A stretch of 29,548 nt of DNA. It comes from CAYUMU01 sp964445985 (lineage in GTDB: Bacteria; Planctomycetota; Planctomycetia; Pirellulales; S012-138). The notes beneath the pieces are model-generated. The model was not told where the DNA came from, ran no database searches, and saw only the letters and a list, made by a program, of their open reading frames with translations. The stretch lies in assembly GCA_964445985.1 (NCBI GenBank), contig CAYUMU010000081.1:1-29548 (forward strand). The letters are read 5' to 3'. Positions 23,127 through 29,548 of this stretch are shown in pieces (the first letter of the stretch is position 1; every line of letters begins with the position of its first letter). Made by a program: the position numbers and the translations under genes.

Positions 23127-24929
23127 TCAGGGTGAATCGAGGGGAACGTCCTCCAGCTTGTATTCTTCGCCATCGTTGCGCGTAAACAACCGGCGGAGGG
23201 TTTCGGCGTCTTGTTGCTTGGAGACCCTCACCACGCGCGTGTCGCCGAGCGCCACCCAAAAATACGGTTTGCTGTCGGCCCCCAGCCCCGCGGTCGGTTG
23301 CTTGGCATCCCAAACATAATCGGCCGGCTTGGCCCAAGGCACGCTTCTTTCGGGAGCGACCTCCACAATCAACGCCGTGGCGGCCATGCCATCGCTCACG
23401 CCGCCGATCGTGGTCCCGCTGCGATACACAAACTCCCGGCTGCCATCCGCACGAGTAAATCCACCCGGCTTCGGGCCCTCGTGGGGCGAAAAGCCCAAAT
23501 CCTTTCCGATCACGGCCAGCAGATCCGCGTGGCCGTCAGGCGTTTGGGGATTGACCGCGAACAAGCGCGGATCGACCTGTTGAAGTAGCTTGGCGTTATG
23601 CTCGCTGTCCCACGGTTCGTCGAGACGCAATTGGTCGTAGATGTCTCCATAATCCAGCATGCTCAAAATTCCCACGCGCCAGCTAAACAGCGGCGTGCCA
23701 TCGGCGCCCTTCAGGTCGGTGGGGAGTTGCTCCGAGTTCCGGTCGCTGTACATCAACATACTATTGGCAACTTGCTTCAACCTGGCCTGCCGCCCCATCA
23801 AGATCGAATTTGCCTTGCCCTCGGCTAGCAGGGCCGGAAACTCGGCCCGGAATTCGTCGAACGGCTGTGGCGGCGCCTGCCAGGCAAATTGAACCCGGCC
23901 TGGTTCTGACGTCAATTTTCCCTCGGTCGTCAGGCTGTCGAGCAGTTTCAACGCGGCCCCCACGCCGGCGGTGGGCTCTTGCTCCAGATCACGGGAATCG
24001 GCCAGTGTGCTCCGCACCGTCTCCAACATCGCGCGCGCCTGGGTTTCAATCTCGACCCGCTGGGCTTCCTCTGCCGGCACGGCGGCAACATCCACGGCCA
24101 GGCTGGGAGCCACATCCGCGGTCAACGTGCAAGACTCGGCCAACGATTGAATCCGCATTAACCTCGTCGTGCCCGTCATCTCGTTGCTCAGTCCGAGTAA
24201 ATTTGCGTATTCCTCGCGGTGTTGGAGTTCGTCGGCCGCACCAACGCGTACTTGCGGGCTGATAATGTAATGCATCGTGAGGGCATGCTCGCCCGCACCG
24301 CGGATGGCCTTTATCATCGAGGGATGGGTGGACGCCTTGAGATTCAGCTGCTTCACCGCGTCCTCCGTCCCCACAATCAACGTATTGCCGTCAGAAACGG
24401 CGTTGAACGCAACCACTTCGGGCACCTCCATCAACCTCCGCAAGGCAGAAAGCAACTGGGCGCGCGTTTCTTGGCCGACCGGTCGCTTCGTCTTCGCCAG
24501 GAAAGCAAGCTGCGGCATCCGGGTCTCCATGTTGGCGGCTTGGCCAAACACCATGGCCAGGTATTCCACTTCGGCCAACTGGAGAAGACGCTCAAGATCC
24601 AGGGACTTCCAGACCTGAAGCAGCACCGGCTCGGCGTTTTCAGCACGCGACATATCCATCAACACGACGAACGTCGTATCGTCAGGCACATAAGTCGCCA
24701 GCCAATCCACCGCCGTTAAACTTGCCGGAGAAGCATGGTCGGCAGCACGCTCCTTCTTGCCCACCAACGGCCTGTTTTCGTCCGCGGCCTGGGGATTGCT
24801 GTCGGCGGCCGGTTGATTGTCGCCGGCCGGCGGCGGGCTGCCGTCAGCGGTCTCTTGATCGCCCGAGCAACCGCCAACGACAAGGCACATTAGCAGCACG
24901 GCGAACCCCAACAGGCACTTTGGCATCAT
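23127..24929 (-). CDS. Lipoprotein with a DUF1559-like C-terminal domain
   Basis: A 600-residue lipid-anchored exported protein. The start ATG at 24929 has GGAG 6 bases upstream and is followed at once by a lipoprotein signal (LLGFAVLLMCLVVGGC, lipobox GGC). An upstream start at 25019 would hide the signal and is rejected. A Pro/Asp/Ala-rich linker leads to a middle domain of unknown kind (about 80-370). From about residue 385 the sequence follows the planctomycete DUF1559 pattern: LKQVANSMLMYSD, SWRVGILSMLD, LDEPWDSEHN and finally GVSDGMAATALIVEV. DUF1559 proteins normally begin with a type IV pilin-like methylation helix. Here that helix is absent, and a lipid anchor plus a new N-terminal region replace it. 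The gene is bracketed by the repeats at 23056 and 24956. Its role is unknown; an envelope structural or assembly function is plausible. Confidence 0.85.
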   Translation of the reverse strand: MMPKCLLGFAVLLMCLVVGGCSGDQETADGSPPPAGDNQPAADSNPQAADENRPLVGKKERAADHASPASLTAVDWLATYVPDDTTFVVLMDMSRAENAEPVLLQVWKSLDLERLLQLAEVEYLAMVFGQAANMETRMPQLAFLAKTKRPVGQETRAQLLSALRRLMEVPEVVAFNAVSDGNTLIVGTEDAVKQLNLKASTHPSMIKAIRGAGEHALTMHYIISPQVRVGAADELQHREEYANLLGLSNEMTGTTRLMRIQSLAESCTLTADVAPSLAVDVAAVPAEEAQRVEIETQARAMLETVRSTLADSRDLEQEPTAGVGAALKLLDSLTTEGKLTSEPGRVQFAWQAPPQPFDEFRAEFPALLAEGKANSILMGRQARLKQVANSMLMYSDRNSEQLPTDLKGADGTPLFSWRVGILSMLDYGDIYDQLRLDEPWDSEHNAKLLQQVDPRLFAVNPQTPDGHADLLAVIGKDLGFSPHEGPKPGGFTRADGSREFVYRSGTTIGGVSDGMAATALIVEVAPERSVPWAKPADYVWDAKQPTAGLGADSKPYFWVALGDTRVVRVSKQQDAETLRRLFTRNDGEEYKLEDVPLDSP

Positions 24930-24955
24930 GAGAAACTCCAAACAGAACCAGCTAC

Positions 24956-24977
24956 GGTACGCAGCCCTCTGCGTACC
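24956..24977. repeat. Perfect hairpin repeat, right copy
   Basis: GGTACGCA-GCCCTC-TGCGTACC is a perfect 8-bp stem with a 6-base loop, 26 bases upstream of the lipoprotein start. Its first 17 bases match 23056-23072 exactly. Confidence 0.6.
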
Positions 24978-25018
24978 ACCCGCGCCGCCAATCATTGGAC
25001 GGCGCCCCTCTTCATGCA

Positions 25019-25076
25019 AGCCCGTGCGCAGCCGCCGCGGTTGTGCGATCGTCCACCCGGAAGGTACGCACGGGCT
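25019..25076. repeat. Inverted repeat between lipoprotein and phosphatase genes
   Basis: AGCCCGTGCG (25019-25028) and CGCACGGGCT (25067-25076) are exact inverse complements 38 bases apart. The right arm follows GGTACGCA-like sequence related to the hairpin at 24956. It lies downstream of the phosphatase gene (minus strand) and could form a long-loop transcript-end structure. Confidence 0.4.
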
Positions 25077-25109
25077 GCGATCCCCTACGCCGCCGGATTA
25101 CACGCCACT

Positions 25110-26816
25110 TCACGCATCCCGTCCAAAGCACAGCAAGCACATATCGTCGGACTGTTTATAGTCCCCCACGAACTCTTGCACTTCCGTCAGAATCCGCGAG
25201 CCCAGTTCGTTCACATTCTTGGCCGGTGGGCCCACCAGTTCGATCAGGCGTTCCAGCCCAAACAACTCTTCGCGGTCGTTGCTGGCTTCGCTGAAACCGT
25301 CGGTAAACGCGGTGAGCGTATCGCCCGGTTCGAGTTGCAGCCGAAATTCTTCGTACTCCCAGTCTTCGTCCACGCCGATCGGCACGCCCGAGGCATCTTC
25401 GCCCACCTCTTCCACGCGCCCGTCGGCATGCCGCAAGATCGGCGGCATGTGGCCGGCGTTCACCAGCACCACCTCGTGGGTTTCAAGGTCGATCACGGCC
25501 AACAAAAAGGTGACAAACCGATCGGACCAGCCCGACTTGATAAAAGCCTGCGAAAGCTTGGTAATCGCCACCGCGGGGCTCCGTTCGCCCACCAGCCAAA
25601 ACCGCGCGTCCGAAGTCACCTTGGCCATCAGCAAGGCCGCCGAAACCCCCTTCCCGGCCACATCGGCCACGATCACGCCCAACCGATTGTCAGGCAAATG
25701 CACGTAGTCAAAGAAGTCTCCGCCCACCTGGTTGGCCGGCTCGTAATAGTCAAAAAACTGGTAGCCGGCAATCCGCGGCGGTTCCGATGGCAAAAACCCC
25801 TGCTGCACCCGATGGGCCAGCGCCAGGTCGCGCTCCAAAGCCTGCTGCGACAGCGCCTGCTCGTGGAACTTGGCGTTTTCCACCGCGAAGGCCGCCTGCG
25901 AAGCCACGCTGGCCAGCACCTCCAGGTCGTCTTCCTGAAAGCGGCTGCGATGATCGTGCGTATCGATCTGAATCAGCCCAATCGCCTCGCCGTCGCTGGT
26001 GACCAGCGGCGCGCACATGAACGAACGAATGCGAAAGTCGGCAATGCTCTCGCTCATGGCAAACCGCGAGTCCGAGGCCGCATCGGCCGAAAGCACCGCC
26101 TGCCTGGTCGTCAACACTTCGTTCACAATCGTGCGGCTGATGCGGATCGTGTCGTCTTCGCCCGCCTTGCGATACCGCACCGCTTTGGGGACCAGCGGAC
26201 CATCGCCGCTGGCCAACAGCACAAAGCCCCGATCGGCCTGCAGAAACACCTTGAACAGGCTTTCCAAAATCTTGGGAAGCACCGCTTCCATTTGCAGCGA
26301 TTTGGCCAGGTTGTTCGTGATTTCGAGCAAGGCCCGCAGCTTTACCTCGGGGTTCACCGCCAACCGCACGCCGGCGCTCGAACTCACCACATCCACCTTC
26401 GACATCACCTGGCTCGCCCGCTCCCCCTCGCGACGGTCCACCATCACCGGCCAGGGAGAGTTCGCCACCGCGAACCCATCGCGCGGCTGCGTATCCGTCA
26501 AATCGGCCGGGCCACCCTGGGCAATTCCCTGTTCGTCAAAGATGAAGACCATTTCGCAGATCTTGACTTCGTCTTCGTGACGCAAACGATGCTGGCCAAA
26601 AATGCGCTCGCCGTTCACAAACGTGCCGTTGCGACTCCCCAGGTCTTCGACACAATAGTTCTCCGAATCGCGAAACACCCGCGCATGCTGCCGACTGACC
26701 GCGCCTTCTTCCAATACAATGTCGCAATTGGGGTGGCGCCCCAGAATGGCCGACTCCCCCTCCAGGGGAAATTCCTGACCGGGATTCAACCCACTGATCA
26801 CGCGTAAGACAACCAT
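25110..26816 (-). CDS. FHA-GAF-PP2C (RsbU/SpoIIE-type) serine phosphatase
   Basis: A 568-residue cytosolic signalling phosphatase with three domains. An FHA domain (about 24-95; LGRHPNCDI, SRQHARV, NGTFVNGE) would bind phosphothreonine. A GAF domain (about 163-315; CAPLVTSDGEAIGLIQID) is a probable ligand or redox sensor. A SpoIIE-type PP2C domain (about 345-560) has metal-binding VGGDFFD (364-370) and DVAGKG (385-390). A helical linker joins GAF and PP2C, as in RsbU-like proteins that dephosphorylate anti-sigma-factor antagonists. The three-domain order implies that a Ser/Thr kinase signal recruits the phosphatase. No anti-sigma, antagonist or kinase gene is adjacent, so the target is elsewhere. 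The ribosome-binding site before 26816 is weak. All key phosphatase Asp residues appear present. Confidence 0.94.
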   Translation of the reverse strand: MVVLRVISGLNPGQEFPLEGESAILGRHPNCDIVLEEGAVSRQHARVFRDSENYCVEDLGSRNGTFVNGERIFGQHRLRHEDEVKICEMVFIFDEQGIAQGGPADLTDTQPRDGFAVANSPWPVMVDRREGERASQVMSKVDVVSSSAGVRLAVNPEVKLRALLEITNNLAKSLQMEAVLPKILESLFKVFLQADRGFVLLASGDGPLVPKAVRYRKAGEDDTIRISRTIVNEVLTTRQAVLSADAASDSRFAMSESIADFRIRSFMCAPLVTSDGEAIGLIQIDTHDHRSRFQEDDLEVLASVASQAAFAVENAKFHEQALSQQALERDLALAHRVQQGFLPSEPPRIAGYQFFDYYEPANQVGGDFFDYVHLPDNRLGVIVADVAGKGVSAALLMAKVTSDARFWLVGERSPAVAITKLSQAFIKSGWSDRFVTFLLAVIDLETHEVVLVNAGHMPPILRHADGRVEEVGEDASGVPIGVDEDWEYEEFRLQLEPGDTLTAFTDGFSEASNDREELFGLERLIELVGPPAKNVNELGSRILTEVQEFVGDYKQSDDMCLLCFGRDA

Positions 26817-27148
26817 GATTCACTACGGGCCCAGAAGGGCCGCGGATTCACCACAACGGGGAGGCAAAGGCCGCGGACGGGAGGGGGACTCTCGAAAGAC
26901 AGCACGATTGTAGGTCGCCCCAAAACAGGGCGTCAACGGGCACCCTCCACCTGCCCTGACAGAAATGCCCCCGGTCACCGCCTCCCCAGCCTGAAAACGG
27001 CCCGCCAAGTTGCCAGAAAAGCCCCCGCCCGCGAACATTGCCAGCTTTCCCCCCAACCTGGGCCGCGCAACCCCGCCTCGCCAAAACCGCCGCCAGACAA
27101 TCTTCTTTCCCCCATCCAACCACTTCAACCCTTCGCGAAATACCAGGC
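26817..27148. other. Divergent intergenic region without a supported gene
   Basis: About 330 bases between the phosphatase start (minus) and the oxidoreductase start (plus). It is C-rich on the plus strand and holds only a short GGCCC/GGGCC pair near 26828-26841. An open frame from a TTG at 27038 runs into the oxidoreductase, but its residues look non-coding. The region presumably contains both promoters; I cannot place them. Confidence 0.4.
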
Positions 27149-28642
27149 ATGCTCCCAACCACGAACAACGGCGGTGAATTCGATGTGATCGTGGTGGGCG
27201 GGGGCGGCAGCGGATTGGCGGCAGCCCTGTCTGCCGCCCAGCAGGGAGCCACCGTGGCGCTCCTCGAAAAGCGGCCCACGCTGGGAGGCACCACCGGAAT
27301 CGCCGTGGGTTCGTTCACCGCCGCGGGCACCGCCCTGCAACAAGCCCAGGGCATTGCCGATACCCCGGCCGCCCACGCGGAAGACGCCGCCCGGTTTGCC
27401 TCGCCCGCCATCGAGTCGCACAACAACGAACCACTCCGGCGATATTTTCTCGGCGAAGCCGCCAAAACCCTGGTCTGGCTGCAAGGCCTGGGGCTCTCGT
27501 TCTATGGACCCTCTCCCGAACCGCCCAATCGGGTTCCCCGCATGCACAACGTGGTTCCCGGCGCCAAAGCCTACATTGCCGCCCTGCAGTTCAAACTGCA
27601 ACAACACCAGGCCCAAATCTTTACCTCGGCCGCCGTGCGCCAATTGCAGCAACACTCAGGACGCGTCACCGGCGTGGAGGTTGAACAGGCGGGCAAACGA
27701 ACCCGCATGCAGGCCCGCCGCGCCGTGATCCTGGCCGCCGGCGATTATGCGGCCAGCGCCGAACTGATTGCCCGCTTCAAAGGCCCTCAGTTCGCCGCCG
27801 TCGAAGGCATCAACCCTTACGCCGATGGCGATGGGCATTTGCTCGCCGAGCAAGCCGGGGCACGGTTGCTCAACATGCAAATCACCTACGGACCCGAACT
27901 GCGCTTCGTCGCGCCCCTCAAAAAAGCCTTTCAATGGCTGCCGGCCGGCGGGCGATCCGGCAAAATCCTCGGCGCCATTGCCCGCCGCCTCCCGCAGTGG
28001 GTGATCCGAGCCTACATCAAACGCCTGCTCGTCACCTGGCAACACCCCGAAAACGCGCTCTTCGACGACGGGGCCATCCTCGTCAATCAGGCTGGCCAGC
28101 GGTTCACCAACGAACGAAGCTCGCCCGACCGCGAACTGGCCGTGGCCCAGCAGCCTGGCAAACAGGCGTACATCCTGCTCGATGGCACGCTGCGCGAACG
28201 CTACTCGGCCTGGCCCCATTTCATTTCCACCGCGCCCCACATCGCCTACGCCTACGTCCAAGACTACCTGCGTTTGCGCCCCGACGTGGCCGTCGCCGCC
28301 GAAACGCTAGACGCCCTCGCCCAGCAGCGAGGGCTGGATGCCGCCGCGCTGCAAGCCACGGTGGCCGCCGCGCAAGACCCCGCCCATCCCAGCCGCGGCC
28401 CTTGGACATTGCTCGGCCCCGTCAAGGCCTACTTCACCACCACCGAAGGCGGCGCCGCGGTGAACGAGCGGCTCCAAGTCTTGAACGCCGAAGGAAACCC
28501 CATCCCCGGCCTGTACGCCGTCGGCCAAAATGGACTGGGAGGACAAATCCTCTGGGGACACGGTCTGCACATCGCCTGGGCAATCACCAGCGGACGCCTG
28601 GCCGGCCTCCAAGCCGCGCAGGCCCCACCGCGCGCGCCTTAG
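27149..28642 (+). CDS. FAD-dependent oxidoreductase, fumarate reductase/ketosteroid dehydrogenase type
   Basis: A 497-residue flavoprotein of the FAD-binding-2 superfamily (fumarate reductase flavoprotein, 3-ketosteroid dehydrogenase). The N-terminal Rossmann motif is clear: FDVIVVGGGGSGLAAALSAAQQG, with the acidic residue of LLEKRP closing the ADP site, followed by GGTTGIAVGS, the usual FAD-contact loop. The C-terminal FAD motif is GLYAVGQNGLGGQILWGHGLHIAWAITSGRLAG. The middle cap domain (about 160-370) carries the substrate site, which I cannot assign. No signal peptide or heme-binding region is seen, so it is a soluble single-component enzyme. I prefer the ATG at 27149; the TTG at 27038 would add 37 unlikely residues. 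The upstream ribosome-binding sequence is weak. It precedes the small cupin gene by about 150 bases on the same strand. Confidence 0.92.
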   Translation: MLPTTNNGGEFDVIVVGGGGSGLAAALSAAQQGATVALLEKRPTLGGTTGIAVGSFTAAGTALQQAQGIADTPAAHAEDAARFASPAIESHNNEPLRRYFLGEAAKTLVWLQGLGLSFYGPSPEPPNRVPRMHNVVPGAKAYIAALQFKLQQHQAQIFTSAAVRQLQQHSGRVTGVEVEQAGKRTRMQARRAVILAAGDYAASAELIARFKGPQFAAVEGINPYADGDGHLLAEQAGARLLNMQITYGPELRFVAPLKKAFQWLPAGGRSGKILGAIARRLPQWVIRAYIKRLLVTWQHPENALFDDGAILVNQAGQRFTNERSSPDRELAVAQQPGKQAYILLDGTLRERYSAWPHFISTAPHIAYAYVQDYLRLRPDVAVAAETLDALAQQRGLDAAALQATVAAAQDPAHPSRGPWTLLGPVKAYFTTTEGGAAVNERLQVLNAEGNPIPGLYAVGQNGLGGQILWGHGLHIAWAITSGRLAGLQAAQAPPRAP

Positions 28643-28794
28643 GAAGCGTCGATTTTCAACCTTCATCCCCCTCGACGGGGCCAGGCCGGGTGGGGGTAAT
28701 GCGGCGGTAAAGACTCAGCCATATGAATTGGCTTCGATCATAAAATCTCACAAACCCTCAGCCGCACCTCCACACCGCCCCTCGGAGAGCACTC

Positions 28795-29121
28795 ATGCCA
28801 GGAAATCTGCTAACCAACCTGCCGCCGGAAATCCCAGACGAAGTCTTCGAGGTCTTGCTGCAAACCGGCCAGTTCAAGTTAGAACGCATCATCTCTCGTG
28901 GCCATGTCACGCCAGCAGGTGAATGGTACGACCAAAACCTTAGTGAATGGGTGTTGCTCCTGGCAGGCGCCGCGCGAATCGTCTTGGCCGACCCAGCCCA
29001 AACCATCGAACTCAAGCCGGGCGACTGGCTCAACATTGCCGCCCACCGCCGGCACCGCGTGGAATGGACCGACCCGGATCAGCCCACGGTCTGGCTAGCG
29101 CTCCACTATCAAACACCCTGA
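28795..29121 (+). CDS. Small single-domain cupin protein
   Basis: A 108-residue cupin. The beta-barrel pattern is visible in the second half: a strand (WVLLLAGAARIVLAD), the turn IELKPGDWLNIAAH and the second motif HRRHRVEWT. The first cupin motif normally has two His and a Glu; here the matching stretch (TPAGEWYDQNLSEW) has no His pair. The metal site may be incomplete, or use Glu, Asp and the later His residues. Cupins of this size act as simple isomerases, dioxygenases or ligand binders; nothing decides between these here. The ATG at 28795 has GAG about 9 bases upstream. It follows the oxidoreductase on the same strand, which may be chance or a short operon. The fold is likely; activity is unknown. 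Confidence 0.8.
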   Translation: MPGNLLTNLPPEIPDEVFEVLLQTGQFKLERIISRGHVTPAGEWYDQNLSEWVLLLAGAARIVLADPAQTIELKPGDWLNIAAHRRHRVEWTDPDQPTVWLALHYQTP

Positions 29122-29342
29122 CAAAATCCGTGGCATGGCCGTCCCCGCCCATGTGCGGCGGAATACGCCCAACAACTTTCCTACCGCGTCAGAACGCCCC
29201 GCCCAATCACTCAGAGCTAATCCAGCCCATCCCCAGCCGCCAAAAAAATCCCTCATTTCAGAAAAATACGTATAGGTAACGCACAACATTTTTGGCACAT
29301 TGCACCCTGACAGATAACTCATCTCAACCACTCAAATCGTAG

Positions 29343-29361
29343 CTTGGCCGTCTCGGCCAAG
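29343..29361. repeat. Dispersed short palindromic repeat, copy 2
   Basis: CTTGGCCG-TCT-CGGCCAAG is a perfect 8-bp stem with a 3-base loop and shares 16 bases with the copy at 8538-8553. It lies in the gene-free end of the window (29122-29548). Confidence 0.5.
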
Positions 29362-29391
29362 AGTTCCCCCAACTCAAAACCGTCTGCCATA

Positions 29392-29410
29392 CTTACGCCC
29401 GCGGCGTAAG
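29392..29410. repeat. Perfect hairpin
   Basis: CTTACGCC-CGC-GGCGTAAG is a perfect 8-bp stem with a 3-base loop, about 30 bases after the previous palindrome. No gene is near and no T-run follows. Confidence 0.5.
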
Positions 29411-29497
29411 CATGCCGCCCCCTCGCGCGCTTTAAACATCGCGCCCAGGCGCGCCCCTTTCGCGGGGAATGCGGGCCTTCGCCGCGGATTCACAACC

Positions 29498-29547
29498 CGA
29501 CGCGTTAGCGAGGGAGTCCCCCCCGAACGTCCCTCGCTAACGCGTCG
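29498..29547. repeat. Long perfect inverted repeat at the window edge
   Basis: CGACGCGTTAGCGAGGGA (29498-29515) and its exact complement (29530-29547) form an 18-bp perfect stem with a 14-base C-rich loop. It is the longest perfect stem in the window and runs to its last base, so it may extend further. Gene-free sequence (29122-29497) precedes it. It looks like a dispersed repeat rather than a terminator, since no T-run is visible. Confidence 0.7.
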
Positions 29548-29548
29548 A

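Noticed and set aside
25014..26807. Nearly 600-codon open frame antisense to the FHA-GAF-PP2C gene
   Set aside because: It is a mirror of a gene with three intact domains; its composition is typical of antisense frames in GC-rich DNA.
1..29548. tRNA, rRNA, CRISPR array, insertion sequence or integrase
   Set aside because: No T-loop or acceptor pattern, no regularly spaced long direct repeats, and no transposase or integrase motif was found on either strand.

Overview
The window looks like a chromosomal piece of a planctomycete, probably of the Pirellulales type. It is GC-rich with strong third-position GC. It carries a secreted lipoprotein with a DUF1559-like tail, a leucine-rich-repeat lipoprotein, two FHA-domain proteins, two exported SGNH/GDSL hydrolases, a small basic AT-hook protein and many short dispersed palindromes between genes. 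The taxonomic call is inference from gene content; there is no rRNA or other marker here.

Layout. (1) 1-1895: 3' part of a UPF1/IGHMBP2-like superfamily 1 helicase, cut by the window edge. (2) 2002-4137: a visibly lower-GC cassette that reads as a restriction-modification system: a Dam-class adenine methyltransferase, divergent from an XRE-type regulator whose stop overlaps the start of a 304-residue unknown protein with a PD-(D/E)XK-like signature. (3) 4319-8402: leucyl aminopeptidase, a stand-alone FHA protein and mutL. (4) 8669-12503: a 937-residue exported protein of unknown function and an SGNH hydrolase with a clear intrinsic terminator. (5) 12775-15301: a nucleotidyltransferase-fold protein with an altered DxD motif, then a coupled pair of a BNR-type beta-propeller and a MoaD/ThiS-like protein ending in Gly-Gly. 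(6) 15302-17601: a repeat-bearing spacer, a small AT-hook protein and a polyprenyl-phosphate sugar transferase, divergent from (7) 17602-21344: a PfkB kinase, an LRR lipoprotein and a two-module AAA+ ATPase. (8) 21345-23045: a palindrome-rich spacer, a second SGNH hydrolase and a small membrane protein. (9) 23127-26816: a lipoprotein with a DUF1559-like C-terminus and an FHA-GAF-PP2C (RsbU/SpoIIE type) phosphatase. (10) 27149-29548: an FAD-dependent oxidoreductase, a small cupin and a palindrome-rich end.

Most genes are housekeeping or lineage-typical and do not form one pathway. The units with real internal logic are the restriction-modification cassette, with a candidate operator between its divergent genes, and the translationally coupled propeller/MoaD-like pair. 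The restriction-modification cassette is the best candidate for something undescribed, because its presumed nuclease is not one I recognise. No tRNA, rRNA, CRISPR array, transposase or integrase was seen.
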